Translations under genes and position numbers: made by a program
From: an uncultured Candidatus Melainabacteria bacterium
GTDB lineage: Bacteria; Cyanobacteriota; Vampirovibrionia; Gastranaerophilales; Gastranaerophilaceae
NCBI GenBank assembly: GCA_934757255.1
Contig: CAKVLL010000002.1
Coordinates: forward strand, 1 to 64,000
DNA length: 64,000 nucleotides
Direction: 5' to 3'
The notes under the pieces: model-generated
Databases searched by the model: none
The model's input: the letters and a program-made list of their open reading frames with translations, nothing else
What the model was told of the DNA's origin: nothing
Shown here: one piece after another, positions 1 to 6,536 of the stretch
How positions within the stretch are numbered: position 1 is the stretch's first letter
Layout: each line of letters begins with the position of its first letter

Positions 1-78
1 TGTCTTCTCAACTCCTCTTCTTCTATTTCCTGCTTAATTCTATTTCGCAATTTTTCCATTTTTTCAAAAGGCTCAGTC
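1..78 (-). pseudogene. Truncated C-terminal relic of a MuF-lipase toxin gene, running off the left edge
   Basis: Read on the minus strand this stretch encodes PFEKMEKLRNRIKQEIEEEE and a little more. It closely matches the end of the complete lipase toxin at 750-1697, which carries TFEKMEKLRNKIKQ near its C-terminus. Upstream on the minus strand the homology stops abruptly at a palindromic repeat (79-102), so the catalytic part of this copy is missing. The gene end lies beyond the window. It appears to be the remnant of a second toxin copy from a tandem toxin/immunity array. Confidence 0.6.
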
Positions 79-102
79 AATGGTGCAAAAATTTGCACCA
101 TT
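79..102. repeat. GGTGCAA palindrome (REP family F, copy 1)
   Basis: AATGGTGCAAA is followed after two bases by its reverse complement. The copy directly truncates the toxin relic on its left. With the degenerate GTCGT palindrome at 128-157 it forms a composite found again at 2383-2467, so the toxin/immunity block between them is bracketed by related repeat pairs. Confidence 0.8.
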
Positions 103-127
103 AACAGAATTTTGCTTTTAAATTATT

Positions 128-157
128 GTCGTATACAATGAAAAAAATGAGCACTAC
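128..157. repeat. Degenerate GTCGTGTTCAA-type palindrome (REP family G, copy 0)
   Basis: The left arm reads GTCGTATACAA and the right part TGAGCACTAC, which no longer pair well. The preceding TTAAATTATT is identical to the bases before the intact copy at 2438, showing the two are homologous. Confidence 0.5.
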
Positions 158-180
158 AAAAACAAAAACCCACTAAAACA

Positions 181-189
181 TGCTATAAT
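181..189 (+). promoter_or_regulatory. Extended -10 box (TGCTATAAT) for a leaderless transcript
   Basis: TGCTATAAT ends 6 nt before the ATG at 196, so transcription should start at or next to the start codon. No Shine-Dalgarno sequence lies between. The same arrangement precedes the paralogous gene at 1762. Confidence 0.7.
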
Positions 190-195
190 ACGTTT

Positions 196-753
196 ATGCC
201 AAACAAGACCACCATAAACGACATCCCAAACAGTATCAGCGCAAACTTCTTTGCACTGATTGGATTTGCTAATTTTATACTTATTTTTGGCTTCACGAAT
301 GATTATAGTGGTATTACGTTTAAAGAATTTCTTGTTATGCTAGGATTAATTTATTTTATATTTGGCGCAATTTCCATTGCTTGTAGCGTAATATTACTAC
401 CATTATTCTTTTTATTGAGAACAAACAATAAAAAAATATTTATAATAACACTACTACTAAACGTTATACTATACATTTTTATTATCTACAGACTTTATGT
501 ATTTTTTATTATTGATTTTAAATTGTTGGGATTGCTTAACGTTTATAACTATACATACCCTATTTGGTCATATCTGTTTCTTTTATTAATATCTCATTTT
601 ATAGATAAAAAAGCAAAAATTACTGTTAAAAACACATATTTATTAAATAATAAATACTACCGAAAATTCATTACAATTTTTTATTATTACTTTTGGATTT
701 TATACATTCCTTTTTTCTTAGTTTATTCTATACTTATATTTGCTTCACTTTAA
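196..753 (+). CDS. Multi-pass membrane protein, candidate immunity protein 1
   Basis: A 185-residue, very hydrophobic protein with about four or five membrane segments (roughly residues 15-32, 42-73, 80-105, 118-138, 158-183). It is a paralogue of the protein at 1762-2352. Both begin with a conserved stretch (IPNSISANFFALIGFANF here, LPNRLSANFFAMFGFTNF there) and share a KYY..F...FYYYF motif before the last membrane helix. The gene is convergent with the lipase toxin and overlaps its stop by 4 nt (750-753). A leaderless promoter drives it. A role as membrane-located protection against the adjacent lipase is inferred from position and duplication only; I do not recognise a named family. Confidence 0.7.
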   Translation: MPNKTTINDIPNSISANFFALIGFANFILIFGFTNDYSGITFKEFLVMLGLIYFIFGAISIACSVILLPLFFLLRTNNKKIFIITLLLNVILYIFIIYRLYVFFIIDFKLLGLLNVYNYTYPIWSYLFLLLISHFIDKKAKITVKNTYLLNNKYYRKFITIFYYYFWILYIPFFLVYSILIFASL

Positions 754-1697
754 AACATTCGTTGTTTAATTAGCCTTTGTAATTCTTGTTCTTCAATTTT
801 TTGTTTTATTTTGTTTCGCAATTTTTCCATTTTTTCAAATGTATCAGCAGTATGAATAATACCATTCCTTAGTATCTTATGAGGATTAAATTTTTCATCT
901 GCAATATCTTTTATTTCCTCTGTCGTAATTTTTTCTCTTTCAGCAAGTTCTCCCATTCCTTCTGCAGCATGCTTTCCTTTTACTCCTTTTCCAATATTTG
1001 GTACTGAATAAGTTTCTCCGATATGGTTTTCACCATTCACCACAGTAACTGCATCTTGAGTATTAACATAATTAACAATATTTTCTTCTTGTATTACAAC
1101 ATTTTCATTAAATAAATCTCTGACACCATAAGCATTAAAACTCACTGCTAATTCACCATTTAACGCCCCAACGATTTCAGCTAAACTTCCACCTAGAGAA
1201 TGTCCTGTTAAAGTGATATCTTTATCAGGATATTCCCTTTTTACTTTGTCATATAAATCAAGCGCATCTCTTGTTTGTGCTGGAATTCTAGAACGTGCCA
1301 TTGCAACATCATCATTTAGATCGTCTTTATCATTAGTCCCTCTAAATGCAATAATTACATCATTTTCCCCCACCAAAACATCCGCATAAAATCCTGTTTG
1401 AGGGTTGCTAACACTCTCTGCTAAAGAATACCCTTCCGGAATTTCTGCATTTTCTCCATGGTAGACATAAATAGCGGCTTGCCTTAATATTTCATGATAA
1501 TCAATATTGTTTTTTCTATCCACATAATGAATTTTATTAATTCGACATTTACAATTCGGATGAGGTTTTTGCGGAATATCTTCTCTATTCATAAATATCT
1601 TTTTATTCATGGATGCACACTTTTTACAAGCACCCTTATTTGCCTTCCAAACAAATCTATCATTTGTAATAGAACCTTTTAAAATTTCATCAGTCAT
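750..1697 (-). CDS. MuF-like zinc motif fused to a class 3 lipase domain; probable polymorphic toxin
   Basis: 315 residues. The N-terminus carries a CxxC pair (C24, C27) followed by PHPNCKC (residues 45-51), the metal-binding end of phage Mu F-type minor head proteins. The rest is a class 3 lipase/alpha-beta hydrolase: FRGT near 118-121, nucleophile elbow GHSLGG with Ser167, and probable partners Asp215 (NTQDAV) and His273 (NPHKIL). The C-terminus is a charged coiled segment. MuF domains fused to toxins are known from temperate phages; here the phage part is only its C-terminal motif. Two paralogous membrane proteins flank it convergently and divergently, which suits a toxin/immunity locus. 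Lipase activity and toxicity are inferences. Confidence 0.75.
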   Translation of the reverse strand: MTDEILKGSITNDRFVWKANKGACKKCASMNKKIFMNREDIPQKPHPNCKCRINKIHYVDRKNNIDYHEILRQAAIYVYHGENAEIPEGYSLAESVSNPQTGFYADVLVGENDVIIAFRGTNDKDDLNDDVAMARSRIPAQTRDALDLYDKVKREYPDKDITLTGHSLGGSLAEIVGALNGELAVSFNAYGVRDLFNENVVIQEENIVNYVNTQDAVTVVNGENHIGETYSVPNIGKGVKGKHAAEGMGELAEREKITTEEIKDIADEKFNPHKILRNGIIHTADTFEKMEKLRNKIKQKIEEQELQRLIKQRMF

Positions 1698-1746
1698 CTT
1701 TACTCCATTTTTAATATATATACCTATATCTTTTGTTGCTAAAATA

Positions 1747-1755
1747 TGCTATAAT
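1747..1755 (+). promoter_or_regulatory. Extended -10 box (TGCTATAAT) for a leaderless transcript
   Basis: TGCTATAAT is followed by exactly 6 nt and then the ATG at 1762, with no Shine-Dalgarno. This selects 1762 as the start over upstream in-frame codons that would run back into the toxin gene. Confidence 0.7.
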
Positions 1756-1761
1756 CTGCTT

Positions 1762-2352
1762 ATGACACTAAAAGAACATTTTAACAAACTCCCAAATCGT
1801 TTAAGCGCAAATTTCTTTGCGATGTTTGGATTTACAAATTTCTTATTTCCATTATTTGGAATGATAGCAACATATTTTCACCTTTATATAATGAGAGATA
1901 TTTGTATTCCTCACAATGTTTTTCAAACATTCTTGGTGGTTGTACTAGGATTTATTCCTTTTATTAGTTTGTTTGCACTAATTCCAGTAATTATTTTATT
2001 TGTATACCTAATTTCACCAAAATTTAAAACAAGAACTCAACTTCTAAGCATTTTTATAACATTACTAATAATATATTTTCTAAACCCTATTTATAAAATA
2101 TTTCAATTTAATGATGGCAGTGGATTTTTATATTTATTTGCATTAATGGGTTGCGTTCCCATTTTTCTTCTTTCAATCCTCATATACTTTATTCTATTAA
2201 TCATCGACTTAAACAAAGATGATTGCATAAAAAATCGACAATTGATTGAAAACAAATATTACAAAATTTTTGTAAACGTGTTTTACTATTATTTTGTAAT
2301 AACCCTACTTGTTGACTTTTTCTTATGCCTATACATCTTTTTCACAATATAA
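1762..2352 (+). CDS. Multi-pass membrane protein, candidate immunity protein 2
   Basis: 196 residues with about five hydrophobic segments. Paralogue of the protein at 196-753, sharing the N-terminal SANFFA.FGF.NF motif and the KYYKIF.NVFYYYF motif near the C-terminus. An open frame continues upstream to 1609, but that part overlaps the toxin gene on the other strand, and the leaderless promoter fixes the start at 1762. It lies divergently upstream of the lipase toxin, so the two genes share about 65 bp of intergenic DNA. Candidate immunity partner of the toxin; the family is not recognised. Confidence 0.7.
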   Translation: MTLKEHFNKLPNRLSANFFAMFGFTNFLFPLFGMIATYFHLYIMRDICIPHNVFQTFLVVVLGFIPFISLFALIPVIILFVYLISPKFKTRTQLLSIFITLLIIYFLNPIYKIFQFNDGSGFLYLFALMGCVPIFLLSILIYFILLIIDLNKDDCIKNRQLIENKYYKIFVNVFYYYFVITLLVDFFLCLYIFFTI

Positions 2353-2382
2353 ACACACACCATTTTCACTTTATAAAGAAAT

Positions 2383-2404
2383 GTAGGGTGCAATTTTTTG
2401 CACC
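2383..2404. repeat. GTAG-headed GGTGCAA palindrome (REP family F, copy 2)
   Basis: GTAG (2383-2386) directly precedes GGTGCAA...TTGCACC (2387-2404). The GTAG head followed by a hairpin is the typical form of REP sequences handled by RAYT transposases. Confidence 0.75.
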
Positions 2405-2437
2405 ATTAACTACTTCAAGATTTGCTATTAAATTATT

Positions 2438-2471
2438 GTCGTGCTCAATGAAAACGTTGAGCACGACCTAC
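2438..2471. repeat. REP family G copy 1 with CTAC foot
   Basis: Arms GTCGTGCTCAA and TTGAGCACGAC surround an 8-nt loop (hairpin 2438-2467). CTAC (GTAG on the other strand) follows at 2468-2471. It separates the toxin/immunity block from the ART-like gene. Both arms carry a matched change (C and G) relative to the other copies, so pairing is conserved. Confidence 0.85.
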
Positions 2472-2504
2472 AAACTTCATATTTTGTTACAAATTGTCAA
2501 TTTT

Positions 2505-2540
2505 TAATCAAAGAAAATCTTTTTATATATAAGGGTTAGT
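2505..2540 (+). promoter_or_regulatory. Shared promoter-like motif CAATTTTT-N20-TATATAAGGG
   Basis: CAATTTTT is followed 20 nt later by TATATAAGGG, upstream of the gene at 2560. The same elements at the same spacing occur before the genes at 8359, 38481 and 47166 (TATACATAAC in two of them). This suggests co-regulation by a common factor. Confidence 0.45.
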
Positions 2541-2559
2541 TAAATAGGTAGATATATTT

Positions 2560-3366
2560 ATGATTAATGCTGTAAAAGGTCTAAAGTTAGTTGAAAATAC
2601 GATTATGACAGCTGCTAAACATCCAACGGACATTCCAAATTATGGTCAAGCACATAGACAACTTACATCAATTTATGACGAGTTGGTGGGCGGTACTAAA
2701 ATGTTTAATGATTGTCGTAATGGTAAATTGGGTGAAGATGCCGGTTGGAATTTTTTAGAAAAAATTATGAATTTAGCACAATCGAAAACTTGGATTGGTG
2801 CTAATATTAAGAAACAAGTCGGAAAACATAAAATTCCGCGTTATTTATATCACGTAACTACAAAATCTAATTATGAATCTATGTTAAAAACAGGAACCTT
2901 AAGAGTTTCTAATGAGAGTGGGTTAGGTTCTGGTGTTTTTATGCTTGAATTACAAAATATGATTAAACATTATGGCAATCATAAAGGCTATCGTGGATTA
3001 GAAAGATTGTTGGGACAAGGACGATTTCATCAAGATTCCGAATTGGTTTTATTAAAGATTCCCACTGCAAAGTTAGATGCAAGCCGACTCTCAATAAGGG
3101 ATAATGGAATGCCGAGCGTTGCTTGTATTCCAGATTTAACAGTTGCATTAGGAGATTCAGCAGTAAGTTCTAAGTTATATAAACAAAGAAAAGTCGGATT
3201 AGAATATATTTATCCTCATGATATACCAATCAATGAAATATCTGTTGTTGGGTCGGCAAAAACAAAAGATTTAGCTGAAACTATGAGCGACACAGAAGCT
3301 TTAGAAATATGGAAAACACTAACACAAGGGAATCCTGAACATAGAGCTTTTGAGGTGCTAGGTTAA
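2560..3366 (+). CDS. Putative ADP-ribosyltransferase-fold (HYD1-like) protein
   Basis: 268 residues, no signal peptide or membrane segment. Residues about 96-125 read YLYHVTTKSNYESMLKTG followed by GSGVFML. This resembles the core of small ART-fold proteins (HYD1 and RNA 2'-phosphotransferase-like), where a Tyr-His-x-Thr start and a G-V-F/Y-L strand form the NAD pocket. A later segment, EYIYPHDIPINEISVVG, resembles the C-terminal strand with its acidic residue. The first 90 residues are helical and unknown. The gene lies alone between two REP palindromes and has the shared CAATTTTT promoter motif. It could be a toxin/effector or a modifying enzyme; I am unsure of activity. Confidence 0.5.
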   Translation: MINAVKGLKLVENTIMTAAKHPTDIPNYGQAHRQLTSIYDELVGGTKMFNDCRNGKLGEDAGWNFLEKIMNLAQSKTWIGANIKKQVGKHKIPRYLYHVTTKSNYESMLKTGTLRVSNESGLGSGVFMLELQNMIKHYGNHKGYRGLERLLGQGRFHQDSELVLLKIPTAKLDASRLSIRDNGMPSVACIPDLTVALGDSAVSSKLYKQRKVGLEYIYPHDIPINEISVVGSAKTKDLAETMSDTEALEIWKTLTQGNPEHRAFEVLG

Positions 3367-3380
3367 AGCCGTAACCATTG

Positions 3381-3409
3381 GTCGTGTTCAATTTTTCATT
3401 GAACACGAC
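3381..3409. repeat. REP family G copy 2
   Basis: GTCGTGTTCAA and TTGAACACGAC arms with a 7-nt loop. No GTAG foot. It lies between the ART-like gene and the portal gene. Confidence 0.85.
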
Positions 3410-3480
3410 TTACCCAAAATCAAAAAACGCAAACGACTCCCCAAACCCTTTAAACAAACCTATTCACGTATTAACCTTTT

Positions 3481-3523
3481 AAAACAATTTTCCACTTTCC
3501 ATTTTCAATTTTCCATTTACAAA
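3481..3523. repeat. AT-rich ATTTTCCA repeat (family E half element)
   Basis: A run of TTTCCACTTTCCATTTTCAA-type sequence. The same sequence recurs at 9398-9436, 10046-10195, 18089-18122, 24918-24985, 27815-27850, 37783-37858 and 39365-39440, often as the arm of a large palindrome. Confidence 0.6.
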
Positions 3524-3525
3524 CC

Positions 3526-5250
3526 CTACTGCGCGCCACCTTCATTCACCGCGCCCAAAAACCTTTCCGGACTATCGACCCCTTTTTGCTCAAAATACCA
3601 AATAAATATTTCTTGCAAATTCAAAGGTATCAATGACGAAAATTTTTCAATCGCTTGTATCACAATGTCTGCCTGTTCGGATTTTTGCGTTGTCATAGAA
3701 GAATCCGCGTACATATATTTGTAATCGCCCTGACGCACAAAATCATCAATCTCAATTACTTCTTGCTTGTTTTCATGGTTTACAAAAACAGTTTCGATGC
3801 CGGATTTAAAATCCGCGCACAGCTTCGCAACTTTTTCCACGTTTGGAATAATCAAATCCTGATTAATCGTATCCACAAGCATAGCAAGACGTATCATTTG
3901 ACCTTGTGTTTTTGTGTTAATTTCTGTCGCAGTTTTTGTACCACTTGTTTCAACAGAGCCAATCATATTAGGGAAAATCCCTGAAACTTCAGCCATCAAA
4001 TCGTTTAAAAATTCTATATCTTGCAAGAAAATGTTTGAATTAAAAGTCAATTGCTGAAAAGCGCCGCTCGGGGTCAAATTGTCACCATATTCGATAATCT
4101 TACCCGGATAAAGATTAATTTCATCCTCATCAAAAAATCCTTCCGGCGCAAGAAGTGGCGGATTCTCGTTAAGCGTTTGCAAGTTGCAAGTTCTGTTCAT
4201 CAATTCTTCTTGCAAATGCGCCAATGATAAAACAGAGTACAACGGACTTATACCGCGCTTAGTTTCGGGGTCAGTGATAAACGCACCATAAGAAAACGGA
4301 TTAATAATGCTTTCATTTTTACCGAAAAATGCCAAATACTTACGCGCAACAACCACTGCATGCCAGTTATGCAATACTACTCCATTTGGCAATTTTAAAT
4401 CACCCCAATGCTCTAAAACTTCTATTGTTGAACCGTTTACAACATCTTTTATTTTCGGATTTTGACTTGCGCTTGTCGGAAGCTCTAAAATTTCGGCTTT
4501 TTCTTCGTCCGTAAAATTATAATATTTGTTATTAATAATTTCACTTGCGGTTTTATAAGACCTGTAAATTTTCGGACAAGAATCCCAATTATCTTTTTGT
4601 GAAGAATCAAAAACTAAGTCGGCAGGATTAACTGCGTAGATGAACGGATTGTCGTAAATTTTGCGTGAATCTACCCAGTAATTTTTGCCGTTTTTTATAG
4701 CTTCTAATATTTGCGGAAGCTTAGCAAAATCTTGTGAGAAAAGGTTTTTAAAGAAATCAATAGGACGTCGGTATTCTTCATATTTCTTTTTCCACGCTGT
4801 AAATGAAATCAATTCACCATAAAGTAAAGCGTTATCAATGATTTGGTCACAGGTCTTTTGGTAACCCATTTTTTCAAGAATGTCCACAAGCATTGCTTTT
4901 TGTTTGTTTGACGCGTTGTTGGAGTCGTGATTTTCACCTGACACGTCGAACATAGAATTAACATTTGCATAAGTATTTCTCCAGATAAAAGCTTTTAAGG
5001 TTTGATAAAACATGAACGTTTTACACATTTTAATTTTGGCTTTCCATTTTTGATTTTTGTCGGTTAGTGATTTAAAATCATTTTTGAAGAAAATCTCGTT
5101 GGCAAGATTTGACGCCATTTCTAAATTCTCTGAACGCTCGCTGTTTAGCGTCACGAATTTAGAAGAAATCTTACTTACTAATTGCTCCTTCTCTTCTTGC
5201 GTAAGCTTTTTGATTTTTTCATCTTGATTAATGATGTATTCAAATGACAT
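3526..5250 (-). CDS. Phage portal (head-tail connector) protein, orphan
   Basis: 574 residues, the usual size for a portal. The sequence has the features of podovirus-type portals: a helical N-terminus, a central region with IDNALLYGELISFTAWKK, an RGISPLYSVLSLAHLQEELMN segment that fits the wing/stem, and a late E.SGIFPNMIGS..TSGTKTATEI stretch typical of the portal C-terminal core. The portal forms the dodecameric ring through which DNA enters the capsid. An AAAGGA Shine-Dalgarno precedes the ATG. No large terminase or major capsid gene is nearby, so this is probably a prophage remnant or a captured gene bounded by REP palindromes. Family call is good; function in this context is unknown. 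Confidence 0.75.
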   Translation of the reverse strand: MSFEYIINQDEKIKKLTQEEKEQLVSKISSKFVTLNSERSENLEMASNLANEIFFKNDFKSLTDKNQKWKAKIKMCKTFMFYQTLKAFIWRNTYANVNSMFDVSGENHDSNNASNKQKAMLVDILEKMGYQKTCDQIIDNALLYGELISFTAWKKKYEEYRRPIDFFKNLFSQDFAKLPQILEAIKNGKNYWVDSRKIYDNPFIYAVNPADLVFDSSQKDNWDSCPKIYRSYKTASEIINNKYYNFTDEEKAEILELPTSASQNPKIKDVVNGSTIEVLEHWGDLKLPNGVVLHNWHAVVVARKYLAFFGKNESIINPFSYGAFITDPETKRGISPLYSVLSLAHLQEELMNRTCNLQTLNENPPLLAPEGFFDEDEINLYPGKIIEYGDNLTPSGAFQQLTFNSNIFLQDIEFLNDLMAEVSGIFPNMIGSVETSGTKTATEINTKTQGQMIRLAMLVDTINQDLIIPNVEKVAKLCADFKSGIETVFVNHENKQEVIEIDDFVRQGDYKYMYADSSMTTQKSEQADIVIQAIEKFSSLIPLNLQEIFIWYFEQKGVDSPERFLGAVNEGGAQ

Positions 5251-5290
5251 ATTTTTCCTTTCTGGAGTATACTCCTAATAATTAACAAAA

Positions 5291-5360
5291 ACCTCCATGA
5301 ATAGGGAGGTCACAGCTGTTGGCAAGGCTATGCCGAGCCTTACAGATGTGGGTGGGTTTC
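5291..5360. repeat. Family C repeat (about 70 bp), copy 1
   Basis: CCTCC...GGAGGT hairpin followed by CACAGCTGTTGGC, GAGCCTTACAGATGTGGG and TGGGTTTC. Related copies are at 18009-18076, 27856-27910 (reverse), 48803-48857 and 55871-55942 (reverse). Confidence 0.75.
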
Positions 5361-5377
5361 GATAAATAAAAACCACC

Positions 5378-5412
5378 GTAGGTCGTGTTCAACTATTGTC
5401 ATTGAACACGAC
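5378..5412. repeat. REP family G copy 3, GTAG-headed, left of the RAYT gene
   Basis: GTAG at 5378-5381 abuts the palindrome 5382-5412 (GTCGTGTTCAA ... TTGAACACGAC, 9-nt loop). With copy 4 it forms an inverted pair around the transposase gene, both GTAG tetranucleotides facing outward. Confidence 0.9.
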
Positions 5413-5442
5413 AAAAACTTTTTAAAAACAAACATTTTATTA

Positions 5443-5448
5443 TATAAT
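5443..5448 (+). promoter_or_regulatory. TATAAT -10 box of the RAYT gene
   Basis: A perfect TATAAT ends 6 nt before the ACG codon at 5455. The same spacing separates the -10 box and ATG of six other genes in this window, so a leaderless mRNA beginning near 5455 is likely. Confidence 0.5.
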
Positions 5449-5454
5449 CTAACA

Positions 5455-5994
5455 ACGCAATATAAGAGATTATTCATTGAAAATTCATATGTTTTCATTA
5501 CAATCGTAACCGCAAAACGACGCAAAATATTGCTTGAAAACATTCAAATCTTGCGTGAAGCATTCAAACGCACTATTCAAAGTTTTAATTATGAAATCTA
5601 TGCAATATGTATTTTACCTGAACATATTCACATGATAATAAAACCTTATGATATAAATGATTATCCTAAAATTATTCAACAAGTAAAACGTTATTTCTCT
5701 CAAAAAATAGATAAACAAAATATCGATAATTATTCATTAACATCGGGTAATGTAAGGCGCAAAGAATGTGATATTTGGCAACATAGATATTGGGAACACA
5801 CAATAAGAGATGTTAATGATTTGTATAAACATCTTGATTATATTCATTATAATCCGATTAAACATGGCTATACGAATAAAGCTAAGGACTGGGAGTTTTC
5901 AAGTTTTAATAAATTTGTTAAACAACATTTTTATGAATTAGATTGGTGTAATTTTGATAATATCAATAAAATCAATGAATTGAATTATGAATAG
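5455..5994 (+). CDS. REP-associated tyrosine transposase (RAYT, Y1/HUH family), probable ACG start
   Basis: HUH-superfamily single-strand DNA transposase of the RAYT type. From 5455 the frame reads QYKRLFIENSYVFITIVTAKRR, the conserved N-terminus of the family (Y.R..F...Y.F.T..T..R). It continues through the HxH metal-binding motif in CILPEHIHMIIKP to W.....HTIRD..D..KHLDYIHYNPIKHGY, which holds the likely catalytic Tyr region, and ends with DWEFSSF. The first conventional start (TTG at 5530) would delete the conserved first strand. The codon at the expected start is ACG, one transition from ATG. Either an ACG start is used or the start was lost. About 179 residues. An inverted REP pair flanks the gene, as in the E. 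coli TnpA-REP system. Confidence 0.85.
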   Translation, partial: TQYKRLFIENSYVFITIVTAKRRKILLENIQILREAFKRTIQSFNYEIYAICILPEHIHMIIKPYDINDYPKIIQQVKRYFSQKIDKQNIDNYSLTSGNVRRKECDIWQHRYWEHTIRDVNDLYKHLDYIHYNPIKHGYTNKAKDWEFSSFNKFVKQHFYELDWCNFDNINKINELNYE

Positions 5995-5999
5995 TTATA

Positions 6000-6034
6000 G
6001 TCGTGTTCAATGACAATTGTTGAACACGACCTAC
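6000..6034. repeat. REP family G copy 4, CTAC-footed, right of the RAYT gene
   Basis: Palindrome 6000-6030 with the common 11-nt arms, then CTAC at 6031-6034. It is the inverted mate of the copy at 5378-5412, and nearly its reverse complement including the loop. Confidence 0.9.
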
Positions 6035-6282
6035 AAGCTGTTGTTACAAGAAAAAAATATTTAGATAAAGATAAAACAATATTTAATTTTTATGATAATA
6101 ATGGTAATCTAAGAGCAACTCATTCATATACATCTAAAGGTAATGTCTTTTCGGGAGCAGATGCAAACGGAGTTAAATATAATGTTTCATCTTTTGGTGG
6201 TGGAACTGCAAAGACACAATCTGAAAATTTTATGATAGCATATCCTGATTTAGAGTTATCAGAAAAATATTTTGGAAAATAG
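6010..6282 (+). CDS. Orphan ORF between two REPs, probable C-terminal gene fragment
   Basis: The ATG and first residues lie inside REP copy 4, so only about residues 9-90 are independent coding sequence. That part reads naturally (DKDKTIFNFYDNNGNLRATH, then a G/S-rich stretch, then SENFMIAYPDLELSEKYFGK) and looks like the tail of a larger protein. No promoter or Shine-Dalgarno is visible. It is probably a captured or decayed 3' gene fragment. The family is not recognised. Confidence 0.4.
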   Translation: MTIVEHDLQAVVTRKKYLDKDKTIFNFYDNNGNLRATHSYTSKGNVFSGADANGVKYNVSSFGGGTAKTQSENFMIAYPDLELSEKYFGK

Positions 6283-6292
6283 TTTGTAGTTT

Positions 6293-6327
6293 GTAGGTCG
6301 TGTTCAACAATTGTCATTGAACACGAC
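6293..6327. repeat. REP family G copy 5, GTAG-headed
   Basis: GTAG at 6293-6296 and palindrome 6297-6327. The loop CAATTGTCA is the reverse complement of the loop in copy 4, so copies 4 and 5 form an inverted pair around the small fragment. Confidence 0.9.
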
Positions 6328-6338
6328 AAAAACTTTCA

Positions 6339-6429
6339 TCATCTATACACAAACTCTCTCCCGCCAACCCACTCAAACCCACACCTTCTCAAACACAACT
6401 CCGACAAGCGGTTTTGAGCAACAGTTATA
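6339..6429 (-). pseudogene. C-terminal relic of the GNAT-like gene at 8746-9129
   Basis: Minus-strand translation gives TVAQNRLSELCLRRCGFEW followed by VGGREFVYR and a stop. It is almost the same as the last 28 residues of the complete gene at 8746-9129 (AVAQNRMSELCLRRCGFEL...). The reading frame is intact but the first three quarters of the gene are absent. REP copies 5 and 6 sit directly at the two ends, so the fragment is a REP-bounded unit. Confidence 0.75.
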
Positions 6430-6464
6430 GTCGTGTTCAATGAAAAATGTTGAACACGACCTAC
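6430..6464. repeat. REP family G copy 6, CTAC-footed
   Basis: Palindrome 6430-6460 followed by CTAC (6461-6464) and AAGCTT. Same orientation as copy 4. Confidence 0.9.
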
Positions 6465-6536
6465 AAGCTTGAAGTCCTACAAGCTCATTAAACAACATTA
6501 TGATATAATGTACCATAATAAAAGTTACAGGAGAAA

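Noticed and set aside
1494..1682. Plus-strand frames inside the MuF-lipase gene
   Set aside because: They are antisense shadows of a well-supported gene; only the part after the leaderless promoter at 1747-1755 is real.
5340..5543. 67-codon minus-strand frame over the RAYT promoter
   Set aside because: It covers a REP hairpin and the RAYT N-terminal coding region in antisense and has no independent support.
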